Below are positions 52,031 to 60,893 of a stretch of DNA of 64,000 bases, piece after piece; positions within the stretch are counted from its first letter, which is position 1; every line of letters begins with the position of its first letter. The position numbers and the translations under genes are program-made. Source of the stretch: an uncultured Clostridia bacterium. GTDB taxonomy: Bacteria; Bacillota; Clostridia; Peptostreptococcales; Anaerovoracaceae. A model generated the notes under the pieces. The model made no database searches and was not told where the DNA came from. It saw only the letters and a list, made by a program, of their open reading frames with translations. Where the stretch lies: contig CAKQQT010000015.1 in the NCBI GenBank assembly GCA_934271235.1, positions 1 through 64,000 of the forward strand, given 5' to 3'.

Positions 52031-55000
52031 AGACGCTCTGAGCTGGGAACTGCTCGGGGAAGTACATAAAAGTGAATATCGTTTTGAAATCGGCAAAGGC
52101 ACGCTGCATCAGGATAACGGCACGCTGACCTTGCCGATCACCGCGAATTTTGTCATGCCTTATGACGACTGCGAAAAGATCAAGGCGGTCGTGCTGCATA
52201 AGCTGGATATCATCAAGGACGTTGAGCTGGTCTTTACCTATCGGGACCTTGTGATGCCGGCCGAAGACGCGGCCAGACTGTATGTGCCGCACATGGTGCA
52301 CATCCTCAACGGGTCGTATCGGACCATCACCAAGACGATCATCGAAAACCGCATTGCGGTCCGGGCCGGCAGGGTATGGTGTCCGGTGCTCGGGCGGGTC
52401 GCGGCGGAGCAGCTGAATGAAAAGGTTGCGCAGAAATTCCGTGAGATGTTAAACGACGCGCTCGGTTTTGAAATGGAAGTCCTGTTTGAAAATGACGACG
52501 CGCTGCTGGAAGAAACGATGCGTTCGTTCCGCGAAAGTGAAGCGCAGGATATCGAACGTTCGATGCGCGAGTATCGGGAAGTGCTGAAGAACCGAGCCGC
52601 GGAGAAACCGAAACATACCGAAGAAAGCGCCGCAGGCGGATTCGGAGGCGGATTCGGCGGCGCGAACGGAGGCGGTTTTGGCGGCAAAGGCCAGGGCGGC
52701 GGCTGGAAGCGCCGGGAAAAAGAACTGCCGGCAGAGGGCAACCGCATCATGGGACGCGGGATCGTCGGCGGCAAGACTGCGGAGCTGAGGGAGATCGTAC
52801 CGGAACTGGGAACGGTCGTCCTAGAAGGCGTACTGTTCCGCAAGAGCGAGCGTGTCATCAAAAGCGGCAACTATCTGGTGTCGCTTTTGATCACCGACAA
52901 CAAGACGACCATCTGCGCCAAAGCGTTTGTCAGTGAGAATAAGTGGAATGAGATCAACGAGCTGCTCAAACCCGGAGACGGCGTCAAGATCCGCGGCGAA
53001 GTGCAGTGGGATACCTTTGAGAATATGAACACGGTCATGTTCAAGGACCTCGAAAAGACGGACCGCGCGATCGGCCGGGAGGATACCTGGGAGAACGGAC
53101 GCCGTGTGGAACTGCATATCCACTCCAAGATGAGCCAGATGGATGGCTTCAACGAGGCCAAAGACATCGTGGCGATGGCAGCCAAATGGGGACAGCCGGC
53201 GGTCGCGATCACCGATCACGGCGTGGTGCAGGCGTTCCCGGACTGTGCGGCCGAAGCCAAGAAACAGGCGGAAAAAGGACGCGAGATCAAGGTCATCTAC
53301 GGCTTGGAGGGCTATGTGTTCGACGATGCGGACTGCATCAACGAGGACGGCAGCATCGACTACAAGAGCAAGCCTACCCATCACATCATCATTCTGGCAA
53401 AGACCCAGGAGGGCTTGAAGAACATCTACAAACTGGTGTCGTATTCCCACCTGGATTATTACTATAAAAAACCGCGTCTGCCGTGGTCGGTCATCGAAGC
53501 CAACCGCGAGGGTCTGATCATCGGATCGGCCTGCAGTGCCGGCGAAGTGTTTTCCTCGATGGTCAAGCATGTGACCTATCAGAAGCGGACGCACACCGAA
53601 AAGGTGATGGAGCAGAAATCACCGGAAGAGCAGGAGCGCATCGCTTCCCGTTATGATTATCTGGAGATCCAGCCGGTCATCAACAACCGCTTTATGATGG
53701 AAGAAGAATTCTATCTGGACGATAAGCGGATCGAGAGTGAGGACGATATCCGCGAGATCAACAAGCGGATCCTGGCGCTGGCGGACAAGCTCGGCAAGCG
53801 GGTGGTGGCGACGACGGACTCGCACTATACGGAACCGGATGACGCGATCTACCGCAACATCGTCATGGCCGGCATGGGCTTTGAGGACGCGGAGAGCGGC
53901 GAGGGCCTGTACATGAAGACCACCGACGAAATGATGGAAGAATTTTCGTATCTGGGCGCGCGGGCGCAGGAAGTCGTGGTGGACAATACCAACTATATCG
54001 CGAGCCTGATCGACGGCGGTATCCGTCCGGTACCGGCCGGAAAGTTCCCGCCGAAGATCGAGGGCGCAGAGGATACGCTGCGCAAGACCTGTATGGAGCG
54101 CGCGCATGAGCAGTACGGCGACCCGCTGCCCAAAGAGATCGAAGAACGTCTGGATATCGAGCTGAACTCCATCATCAACAACGGCTACGCGGTCATGTAT
54201 GTCAGCGCGCAGATGCTGGTGAACAAATCGCTGTCGGACGGTTATCTGGTCGGTTCCCGAGGGTCGGTCGGCTCGTCGTTCGCGGCGACGATGGCGGGCA
54301 TTACGGAAGTCAATCCGCTGGATCCGCATTATCTGTGCCCGAACTGCAAGAAGATCATCTGGGGCGATATGCAGAAATACGACTGCGGCGTGGATATGCC
54401 GCCGATGGACTGCCCGGACTGCGGCACGCCGATGAAGCGGGACGGCTATACGATCCCGTTCGCGACGTTCCTGGGGTTCAAGGGCAACAAAGAGCCGGAT
54501 ATCGACCTGAACTTCGCCGGAGAATACCAGCCCGTCGCGCATCGCTATGTCGGGACTATCTTCGGCGAAAAGAATGTTTTTAAGGCCGGGACCGTCGGCA
54601 CGGTCGCCGAAAAGACGGCCTTTGGCTATGTAGCGAAGTTTTTTGAGGAACGGGATATCCCGGTCAACAAATATGAAAAGGACCGTCTGGCGCAGCACTG
54701 CACCGGCGTCAAGCGTACGACCGGTCAGCATCCGGGCGGCATCGTCATCTGTCCGGACGATCACGAGATCTATGAATTCTGTCCGGTACAGCACCCGGCC
54801 AACGATACCACGACCGATATCGTGACCACGCACTTTGATTATCATAAGATCGATGAAAACCTGCTCAAGCTGGATATCCTCGGCCACGATGTGCCGTCCA
54901 TGATCCGTCAGCTGCAGGATATGACGGGTACCGACCCGCTGCAGATCGACCTGACAGACCGCAAGGTGCTGAGTATCTTCAACGGCATCGAAGCGCTGGA

Positions 55001-55922
55001 TATCAAGGACCCGGACTATAAATTCAAGCACGGCTCCTACGCGATCCCGGAGTTCGGAACCTCTTTTACCCGGCAGATGCTGGACGATACGAAACCGGAT
55101 AAATTCGCCGATCTGGTGCGCATTTCCGGATTTTCTCACGGTACAGACGTATGGCTGAACAACGCGCAGGACTACATCCGTTCCGGGACGGCGACGATGC
55201 GTGAGGTCATTTCCACTCGTGACGACATCATGAACTATCTGATCCTCAAAGGGGTCGAGAACGAAACGGCGTTCAAGATCATGGAGATCGTCCGTAAGGG
55301 TAAAAAAGACCTCGACGAGCAGCAGGTGGCGACGATGAAAGAGCATGATGTGCCGGACTGGTACATCGATTCCTGCAACAAGATCAAGTACATGTTCCCG
55401 CGCGCGCACGCGGTGGCTTATACGATGATGAGCTTCCGGATGGCCTGGTACAAGGTCTATTATCCGCAGGAGTTCTACGCGACGTATTTTACGACCAAGG
55501 TCGCGAACTTCGACGCGGAAACGATCCTCAAGGGTAAGGACACGATCCTGGCGCGCATGGACGAGATCAACGACAAGGGTACGAACGCTTCCGCCAAGGA
55601 AAAGGATGATTACACGATCTACGAGGTGGCTTATGAGATGTACGCGCGGGGCTACGAGTTTACGCCTGCGCGGCTGGGCAAGTCCGACGCCGTCAAGTTC
55701 GGCGTGGACGAGGGAAAAGTCCTGCTGCCGTTCGTGGCCATCGAGGGCGTGGGCGAGACCGCTGCCAGAGCCTTTGCGGAGGAATATCAGCAGAAGCCGT
55801 TCGACACCATCGAAGAAGCGGTCAAACGCGCCAAACTGAACAAGACTGTTGTCGAGGGCCTGCGCGGCCACGGCGTGTTCGCAGGGCTGCCGGAGACTGA
55901 CCAGCTGAGTATGTTCCTGTAG
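52014..55922 (+). CDS. polC: DNA polymerase III PolC, lacking the inserted 3'-5' exonuclease domain
   Basis: 1302 residues against about 1430 normally. Order: N-terminal domain (1-190), a glycine-rich linker near 203-230 (GGFGGGFGGANGGGFGG), OB fold (near 240-355), PHP domain starting at ELHIHSKMSQMDG (about 365), polymerase core with zinc-finger cysteines CPNCKK and CPDCGT and catalytic Asp pair in EPDIDLNF plus LLKLDILGHD, then HhH and C-terminal region. In ordinary PolC an exonuclease with FDVETTG-type motifs interrupts the PHP domain. Here GLEGYVFDDADCINEDGS runs after a short linker straight into THHIIILAKTQEGLKNIYKL, so it is absent. ATG 52014 or TTG 52008 starts inside ispG; the ribosome binding site is weak, suggesting coupling. 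Confidence 0.93.
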   Translation: MKQLIEDALSWELLGEVHKSEYRFEIGKGTLHQDNGTLTLPITANFVMPYDDCEKIKAVVLHKLDIIKDVELVFTYRDLVMPAEDAARLYVPHMVHILNGSYRTITKTIIENRIAVRAGRVWCPVLGRVAAEQLNEKVAQKFREMLNDALGFEMEVLFENDDALLEETMRSFRESEAQDIERSMREYREVLKNRAAEKPKHTEESAAGGFGGGFGGANGGGFGGKGQGGGWKRREKELPAEGNRIMGRGIVGGKTAELREIVPELGTVVLEGVLFRKSERVIKSGNYLVSLLITDNKTTICAKAFVSENKWNEINELLKPGDGVKIRGEVQWDTFENMNTVMFKDLEKTDRAIGREDTWENGRRVELHIHSKMSQMDGFNEAKDIVAMAAKWGQPAVAITDHGVVQAFPDCAAEAKKQAEKGREIKVIYGLEGYVFDDADCINEDGSIDYKSKPTHHIIILAKTQEGLKNIYKLVSYSHLDYYYKKPRLPWSVIEANREGLIIGSACSAGEVFSSMVKHVTYQKRTHTEKVMEQKSPEEQERIASRYDYLEIQPVINNRFMMEEEFYLDDKRIESEDDIREINKRILALADKLGKRVVATTDSHYTEPDDAIYRNIVMAGMGFEDAESGEGLYMKTTDEMMEEFSYLGARAQEVVVDNTNYIASLIDGGIRPVPAGKFPPKIEGAEDTLRKTCMERAHEQYGDPLPKEIEERLDIELNSIINNGYAVMYVSAQMLVNKSLSDGYLVGSRGSVGSSFAATMAGITEVNPLDPHYLCPNCKKIIWGDMQKYDCGVDMPPMDCPDCGTPMKRDGYTIPFATFLGFKGNKEPDIDLNFAGEYQPVAHRYVGTIFGEKNVFKAGTVGTVAEKTAFGYVAKFFEERDIPVNKYEKDRLAQHCTGVKRTTGQHPGGIVICPDDHEIYEFCPVQHPANDTTTDIVTTHFDYHKIDENLLKLDILGHDVPSMIRQLQDMTGTDPLQIDLTDRKVLSIFNGIEALDIKDPDYKFKHGSYAIPEFGTSFTRQMLDDTKPDKFADLVRISGFSHGTDVWLNNAQDYIRSGTATMREVISTRDDIMNYLILKGVENETAFKIMEIVRKGKKDLDEQQVATMKEHDVPDWYIDSCNKIKYMFPRAHAVAYTMMSFRMAWYKVYYPQEFYATYFTTKVANFDAETILKGKDTILARMDEINDKGTNASAKEKDDYTIYEVAYEMYARGYEFTPARLGKSDAVKFGVDEGKVLLPFVAIEGVGETAARAFAEEYQQKPFDTIEEAVKRAKLNKTVVEGLRGHGVFAGLPETDQLSMFL

Positions 55923-56016
55923 ATCCGGATGCCGTGATCCGATGTTTTCCCGGGAAAAGTTTGGAGAAAAGCCAAAAAATATTTTTTCCCCCCTCGAAAT
56001 CTGTCGAATTTTGTGT

Positions 56017-56022
56017 TACAAT
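56017..56022 (+). promoter_or_regulatory. Probable -10 element before the CarD-like gene
   Basis: TACAAT in TGTTACAATGTACTTACAC; no good -35 box 17 bp upstream. Gives a leader of about 300 nt that contains the nested hairpin and the 66-bp repeat. Confidence 0.35.
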
Positions 56023-56071
56023 GTACTTACACAGCGAGGGGCAAGGCAATGGCCGCAGACAGAGCTGATGT

Positions 56072-56121
56072 AATGATTCCCTCGATAATATTTTCGGCGT
56101 TGCCGAAAAGTAGGAATCATT
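56072..56121 (+). other. Nested perfect inverted repeats in the CarD-like leader
   Basis: Outer arms AATGATTCC (56072-56080) and GGAATCATT (56113-56121), 9 of 9, enclose an inner hairpin TTTTCGGC-GTT-GCCGAAAA (56091-56109), 8 of 8. No T-tract follows. Either a structured RNA in the leader or a small palindromic repeat element. Confidence 0.6.
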
Positions 56122-56146
56122 GAAGCACGCAGAACGTGTTATAAGA

Positions 56147-56212
56147 CAGGTGCCCGAGCGAAGGCGATTGGCGAGCCGTCAGGCGAAGACAGAGCCGCTC
56201 AGCGTCCGGGCC
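56147..56212. repeat. 66-bp repeat, family 3, copy A
   Basis: Matches 63573-63638 at 54 of 66 positions without gaps, with identical ends (CAGGTGCCCGAGCGAAGGCG at the left, CGTCCGGGCC at the right). GCCCG and CGGGC near the ends can pair. The window copy at 63573 interrupts an Rpn gene, so the sequence appears mobile. Confidence 0.65.
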
Positions 56213-56327
56213 GATGCAGATAGAAAGAACGCGATGTTTGTACTGCGAAGCCAAAACTTTGCGGACGAGCATGCGCGTTTTTCGTATGAAGACAGCACAG
56301 GAATTTTAGGAACAGGAAGGCGGAAGA

Positions 56328-56837
56328 ATGTATCAGATCGGTGATATTGTAGTTTACGGCACAGAGGGCATCGCGGAGATCGGCGAAGTGATCGAAAGAG
56401 AGTTCGGAGGCAAGATGATGCAGTATTTTGTTCTGCATCCGCTGGAAAAGAAGACGGAGACCGTCTATGTTCCGATCGAAAATGAGAAAGCCATGAGCAA
56501 GATGCGCAGCGTCCTGTCTCCGGAGGAGGCGGAACGGCTGATCGAGGAACTGCCGCAGGAAAAGGCGCCGTGGATCCGCAACGATCGGGAACGGCAGAAA
56601 GTTTACCGCGACATGCTACTCTACGGAAGCAGCAAGGATGTCCTCTCCATGGCGCGAGCTTTGTATCTGCACCAGATCGAGCAGCTGAAACACGGAAAGA
56701 AACTGCATGCTTCCGATGAACGTTTTATGCGGGATGCCGAAAAAATGATCTTCGGCGAACTGGCTTACGCGCTCGGCGTTACGCGCGAGGATATTTTGCA
56801 GCGGCTCGTCCGGCCAGACAAAAGCAGCCAAAAGTAA
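56328..56837 (+). CDS. CarD-family transcriptional regulator
   Basis: 169 residues. The N-terminal Tudor-like RNA-polymerase interaction domain is clear (YQIGDIVVYGTEGIAEIGEV, YFVLHPLEKKTETVYVPIENE), followed by a helical DNA-binding-type C-terminus (DVLSMARALYLHQIEQLKHGKKLHASDERFMRDAEKMIFGELAYALG). CarD/CdnL proteins bind the RNA polymerase beta subunit and stabilise open promoter complexes. GGAAGGCGGAAG lies before the ATG. The last 59 bp overlap the convergent zinc permease gene. It has an unusual 300-nt leader carrying two repeat structures. Confidence 0.9.
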   Translation: MYQIGDIVVYGTEGIAEIGEVIEREFGGKMMQYFVLHPLEKKTETVYVPIENEKAMSKMRSVLSPEEAERLIEELPQEKAPWIRNDRERQKVYRDMLLYGSSKDVLSMARALYLHQIEQLKHGKKLHASDERFMRDAEKMIFGELAYALGVTREDILQRLVRPDKSSQK

Positions 56838-57633
56838 GCACATCCGCGGAGACGATGGTGGCGCCGACCGGAGTGGAAAAGAGGATGGAGACCAAGATCC
56901 CAAGGGCCGAGGTGACGACTGCGATGACGGCGGAACAAAGGATGACCTGACGGAATGTCCGGTAGACCCGCATGGCGGAAAGCGCCGGAAAGATCATCAG
57001 GGCCGAGGTCAGCAGAGCGCCGACCAGGTTCATTGCCAGCACGATGATGACGGCAGTGACGATCGCGATAAAAAGATTATACAGACCGGTGCGCACGCCG
57101 GTTGCAGCCGTAAAATCTTCGTCAAATGTGATGGCGAAGATTTTGTTGTAAAAGAAAAGAAACAGCAGGATCACCAGTACGGACATGATGACGCAGAGCG
57201 TGACATCGCCTGCGGTCAGAGTCAGGATCGAGGTGGAGCCGAACAACGTGCTGCAGACATCGCCGGAAATATTGGCGGAAGTGCTGAAACAGCTGAGCAG
57301 GAGATAGCCGATCGCCATGGATCCGACGGAGAGCATGGCGAGCGCCGCGTCTCCTTTTATTTTTGCCCGCCTGCCGCCTGCCAGCAGCAGGACCGCGCAG
57401 AGAACGGTGACCGGCATGACGACGAGCATTTCCTTGCGGATCGAAAGCACTGCGGCGATCGCCATAGCGCCGAAAGCGACATGGGAAAGGCCGTCTCCGA
57501 TGAAGGAGTAGCGCTTCAGTACAAGGGTCACGCCGAGCACGGAAGAACAGAGCGCGGTCAGTACGCCGGCGATAAACGCGTAGCGGACAAAGGGATAGCT
57601 GAAATATTCGGAAATCAATGTAAGGATGTTCAT
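56779..57633 (-). CDS. znuB: Zinc/metal ABC transporter permease (ZnuB-like)
   Basis: 284 residues with eight to nine membrane helices of the ABC-3 family: YAFIAGVLTALCSSVLGVTLVLKRYSFIGDGLSHVAFGAMA at the start, then NLVGALLTSALMIFPALSAM. The ATG overlaps the ATPase stop codon (TAATG), with AGGAGG 11 bp upstream. It is the membrane channel of a metal importer; the zur-type regulator and histidine-rich binding protein in the same operon point to zinc. Confidence 0.92.
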   Translation of the reverse strand: MNILTLISEYFSYPFVRYAFIAGVLTALCSSVLGVTLVLKRYSFIGDGLSHVAFGAMAIAAVLSIRKEMLVVMPVTVLCAVLLLAGGRRAKIKGDAALAMLSVGSMAIGYLLLSCFSTSANISGDVCSTLFGSTSILTLTAGDVTLCVIMSVLVILLFLFFYNKIFAITFDEDFTAATGVRTGLYNLFIAIVTAVIIVLAMNLVGALLTSALMIFPALSAMRVYRTFRQVILCSAVIAVVTSALGILVSILFSTPVGATIVSADVLTFGCFCLAGRAAAKYPRA

Positions 57634-58607
57634 TATCTGTAGTACCTCCTGGAACCGGCGCCGCCGCGTTCGGCGCGGCTGCATACGGCATCGTCCACAA
57701 ATCTGGAAAGTTCGCCGCGGTCACGGAAAGACATGCGCAGCGGCGTTTTGACATATTCTTCTTTTGTACCGAAGAACCGGAGCTGGCTGCCCATATGCAG
57801 GATGTGTGTCGCATATTTGACCGAAGCTTCCAGGTCATGCGAGACCATGAGGATGGTCATGCGCCTTTCGCGGTTCAGGTCGGCGATGATGCGGTACATT
57901 TCCTGCATTGCCGCCGGGTCCAGACCGGATACCGGTTCATCCAGCAGCAGCATTTTCTGCGCGGCACAGAGCGCTCTCGCCAGCAGGACGCGCTGCTGCT
58001 GTCCGCCGGAGAGGTCCCGATAACAGCGTTTTGCGAGGTGCGGGATGCCGAGTTCTTCCAACAGATCTTTCGCGCGCTGCTTTTGCGCTTTGCTGCAGAA
58101 CGGACGCCAGCCGTTTGACGCCAAAAAACCGCTGCGGACGATCTCTTCACACGACGCAGGAAAATCTTTCTGCAGGGCGGTCTGCTGCGGGAGATAACCG
58201 ATCTGGCGTGCCGAAAGCCCGTCGCCGAAGAGGATCTGCCCGGCAAGCGGAGGCGTCAGACCCAGCAGCGTTTTGACGAGCGTGGATTTGCCGGAACCGT
58301 TTTCGCCGACGATGCACAGGTAGTCCCCGCGGTTGATCTCAAAATTCAGGTCCGCACAGATCGGATGTCCCTCGTAGCCGAGCGTGAGATCTTTGCAGAG
58401 AAGCTGCGGCGGCGGAGCAGGCTGTGAAGCTTGTCCGGCCTGCTCCGCCTGCGCGAGGCACGCGTATTGCGAGGCGGCGGAGCCGTAAAGATACGTGGAA
58501 TCTGCCTGCGCCTGTATCGGCGCCTGTGGCTGCGTCGGTTCCTGCGTATTTTGTCTGTTTTGTATTTCTTGTTTCGCTTGTTTTTTCAGCATATCTTTTC
58601 TTGTCAT
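57633..58607 (-). CDS. znuC: Zinc/metal ABC transporter ATPase (ZnuC-like)
   Basis: 324 residues. A 65-residue glutamine/alanine-rich N-terminal extension (QPQAPIQAQADS, QAEQAGQASQPAPPPQ) precedes the normal ATPase: Walker A GENGSGKST, Q-loop LPQQTAL, signature [15 protein letters not shown], Walker B MLLLDEPVSGLD, switch His in VSHDLEA. The extension is absent from standard ZnuC. It starts at the base next to the binding protein stop codon and overlaps znuB by one base. Confidence 0.92.
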   Translation of the reverse strand: MTRKDMLKKQAKQEIQNRQNTQEPTQPQAPIQAQADSTYLYGSAASQYACLAQAEQAGQASQPAPPPQLLCKDLTLGYEGHPICADLNFEINRGDYLCIVGENGSGKSTLVKTLLGLTPPLAGQILFGDGLSARQIGYLPQQTALQKDFPASCEEIVRSGFLASNGWRPFCSKAQKQRAKDLLEELGIPHLAKRCYRDLSGGQQQRVLLARALCAAQKMLLLDEPVSGLDPAAMQEMYRIIADLNRERRMTILMVSHDLEASVKYATHILHMGSQLRFFGTKEEYVKTPLRMSFRDRGELSRFVDDAVCSRAERGGAGSRRYYR

Positions 58608-59897
58608 TTACTGTCCTTTCTCGGTCCGGTCCAGCAGGCGCGCGAGGGCGTCGTAATTCTGTTCCATGAGATACAGATAGGTGATCTCACTTTCACTTTG
58701 TATCTTGCCGGCCTGTTTCAGCGCGCGGGTCACCTGCGGCAGGGACTGCATGGAGTACAGGGTCTCGATCTGTGTTTCGGGGAGATCCGCCGCGCGGATG
58801 ATGGTGTCGGCGAGCGCGGGGGAGCCGCAGTCCAGTATGGCAAGGCGGCTCGCAGGCAGAGCTTTCAGGTCATCCGCGAGCGAAATGATCGTTTCAAAGC
58901 TCGCTTCGGTTTCGGCGGAGCAGCCCGGAAAGGCGGCTTCGTGCGCCAGCCCGTAATCGTCGCAAAAATATTTGAACGGATAGCGGTCGGCAAAGATCAA
59001 GGTTTTGTTCTTTGCCTGCTGTGTCAGATCCGTAAACTTCCGGTCCAGAGCGTCCAGCTTTTGGATGTAAGCGGCGGCGTTGGCCTGATAGGCCGCGGCA
59101 GCAGCGGGGTCCAGAGTTTCCAGCTGCGAAGCGATCGCACGGCAGAATTCCTTGGTCATTTTGAGTGAAAGCCAGAGATGTTCGTCGATCTCTTCTTCAT
59201 GGTCTTGATGATCGTCTGTCTGTGCAGACGCCTGCTGACTGTGTTCCTGCTCATGGCTGTGGCCGTGCTCCTGGTCGTGGTCGTGCTCCCCGTCCTGTGT
59301 GTAGGTCGGGAACCGCTCAGGCTGTGTCTCAAAGAGCTCCATCATCGACAGGACTTGCCTGTGCGGATCCGGATAGGCTTGCAGAGCGTCCGCGACCCAG
59401 AACTGCGAAGCGCCGCCGTTATAGATCAGCAGGTCGCAGTTCGCGATCTTGACCATGTCGGCGATCGTCGGCTGGTAACTGTGCAGATCGGCGCCGCCGG
59501 TATTCAGGAGCTGGACGACGATTTTTTTCGTGGACTGTTTCGCGGGAGCAGACGCGTTCTTTTCTGCATCTGTGCCTTGATCGGTCGCTTTGGCCGTGTT
59601 TGCCTCTGCGGCTTGACCGGCAGCTCCGCCCGGGCTTGCCTCTGCGGCAGTGCCGACCAGGATGCGGGTCCAGTCATACTCCGGAAAGTCCACACAGAGA
59701 ACGGTCAGGGTGTCGCTGCCGCGTGTGTCTTGGTCCGCATCCGATGCACCGGCGCCGGGAGCCGAACAGCCGGTGAGCAGTACGATCAGGAGCAGAAAGA
59801 GCAGGAAGAACACATACCGCAGCGCGTCATACCGTAAAAAAGGCAAGATCCCGCGCCTTTCGTGTTTTCCCGGGTAATCTGAAATAAACGATAACAT
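58608..59897 (-). CDS. znuA: Zinc/metal ABC transporter substrate-binding lipoprotein (ZnuA-like)
   Basis: 429 residues from the ATG at 59897. A long N-region leads to a hydrophobic core and LTGC lipobox near residue 44. The cluster A-I fold shows LHSYQPT, LIYNGG, EHLWLSLK and FADRYPFKYF. A histidine/acid-rich loop (HDHDQEHGHSHEQEH, near 203-217) is typical of zinc-specific proteins. A low-complexity alanine/threonine-rich insertion lies near 83-120. A GTG 30 bp upstream is possible but has no ribosome binding site and lies in the zur gene; AAAGGA before the ATG is rather distant. Confidence 0.9.
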   Translation of the reverse strand: MLSFISDYPGKHERRGILPFLRYDALRYVFFLLFLLLIVLLTGCSAPGAGASDADQDTRGSDTLTVLCVDFPEYDWTRILVGTAAEASPGGAAGQAAEANTAKATDQGTDAEKNASAPAKQSTKKIVVQLLNTGGADLHSYQPTIADMVKIANCDLLIYNGGASQFWVADALQAYPDPHRQVLSMMELFETQPERFPTYTQDGEHDHDQEHGHSHEQEHSQQASAQTDDHQDHEEEIDEHLWLSLKMTKEFCRAIASQLETLDPAAAAAYQANAAAYIQKLDALDRKFTDLTQQAKNKTLIFADRYPFKYFCDDYGLAHEAAFPGCSAETEASFETIISLADDLKALPASRLAILDCGSPALADTIIRAADLPETQIETLYSMQSLPQVTRALKQAGKIQSESEITYLYLMEQNYDALARLLDRTEKGQ

Positions 59898-59899
59898 AT

Positions 59900-60319
59900 C
59901 TATTTGAAAGTTCCTTTCTTTTTGCACGCTTCGCAGATGCCGAACAGCAGGGTGCGATCCATATCGAGGTCAAAGCCGGAAACGGAACGGACCTGGCTCA
60001 GCAGCCGGTCGGAGGCCTCGTCACTCATGTGCAGCAGTTTGCCGCAGCCGGTGCATTTGAGGTGCATATGGCAGTGACAATGCTGGCCGTCGATGATCTG
60101 ATAGGAAGATTTGCCGCCGCCGCTCTTGGCGAAGCAGGTCACGAGATTTTCTTCCATCAGCTTCGGCATCAGCCGATAGAGCGTGCTCTTGCCGGGTGGG
60201 TTCGTGATCTCAGGGTCAGCCTGCATGCCGGATACGATCGCGTCGATGGTGTAGGCGCAGTCCTTGTGTTTCCGGAGGAACGCGAGGAGCTGGCTGCGTT
60301 GTTCGGTCTGGTAGGTCAT
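59900..60319 (-). CDS. zur: Fur-family regulator, probably zinc-responsive Zur
   Basis: 139 residues. Winged helix (QRSQLLAFLRKHKDCAYTIDAI, GKSTLYRLMPKLMEENLV), metal region GQHCHCHMHLKCTGCGKLLH and C-terminal CEAC; the two Cys pairs (CTGC and CEAC) form the structural zinc site. Position in front of znuACB supports Zur over Fur. A 7-1-7 palindrome TGAGAATGATTCTCA lies in its promoter, so it probably represses itself and the transporter when zinc is sufficient. Confidence 0.88.
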   Translation of the reverse strand: MTYQTEQRSQLLAFLRKHKDCAYTIDAIVSGMQADPEITNPPGKSTLYRLMPKLMEENLVTCFAKSGGGKSSYQIIDGQHCHCHMHLKCTGCGKLLHMSDEASDRLLSQVRSVSGFDLDMDRTLLFGICEACKKKGTFK

Positions 60320-60357
60320 AGAGGAAAATCTGCCTTTCTGCGTTTTTTACTGAAATA

Positions 60358-60372
60358 TGAGAATGATTCTCA
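60358..60372. promoter_or_regulatory. Zur/Fur box
   Basis: TGAGAAT-G-ATTCTCA, a perfect 7-1-7 inverted repeat of the Fur/Zur/PerR class, 16-30 bp downstream of the -10 element and 39 bp before the zur start codon. Confidence 0.85.
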
Positions 60373-60387
60373 AATTGCGATAATCCT

Positions 60388-60415
60388 ATTATACCGCCGC
60401 CCGGGAAAATGTCAA
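60388..60415 (-). promoter_or_regulatory. Consensus promoter of the zur-znuACB operon
   Basis: Minus strand TTGACA (60415-60410), 16-bp spacer, TATAAT (60393-60388). Confidence 0.85.
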
Positions 60416-60460
60416 GGGGTGAAAGCGCCGGAGAACGCAGGATGCCGCAGAAAAATTTCC

Positions 60461-60782
60461 GGATGAATCATGTACTGCTTTTTTGCGGTTTTTCAAAAAT
60501 CTGCACGGGCGGAGAAAACGGGTGCGTTAAAATGATTGACTAATAAGGGAAAATGTTCCATATTCCAAAAGGCATGATTGTCGAATCTGATCGAATCCTG
60601 TCGAAAGCACTCGATGCATGCCTGCCCGGAAGCAGACCCAATGCCAAAGTTCTGCGGATCTTTGGGATAAAAACGGGCCGGAGCTTGTAAAAATGCGAAA
60701 ATGTGTGGAAAAAGTCCGGCGAGATCTCGAAATCCTGTGCAAAAATGCGAAAATGCTCGTAAAAGCAGTACATTATGCATAC
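60461..60782. repeat. MITE-like element, family 2, copy 2
   Basis: 322 bp with ends GGATGAATCATGTACTGC (60461-60478) and GCAGTACATTATGCATAC (60765-60782). The right end is identical to that of copy 1 at 1202-1219. Shared interior includes AAAATCTGCAC, and TGTCGAA followed by ACTCGAT-GCATG. AATTTCC before the left end and GGAATT after the right end extend the symmetry. The rest of the 478-bp gap between the zur promoter and ddh holds nothing else that I can see. Confidence 0.65.
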
Positions 60783-60893
60783 GGTAAAGGAATTCCCTGG
60801 TAATCCGGAGCACCTCAGAAGCAAGAGAGGGCATATCTTATCGGCATGATTCGATGCGGGGCTTCATATAAATGGAGCAGGGAGGGCGATGTT

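Noticed and set aside
55947..55990. Terminator after polC
   Set aside because: TTTTCCCGGGAAAA is palindromic and GGGAAAA can pair with TTTTCCC further on, but no T-tract follows the possible stem, so a terminator is not called.
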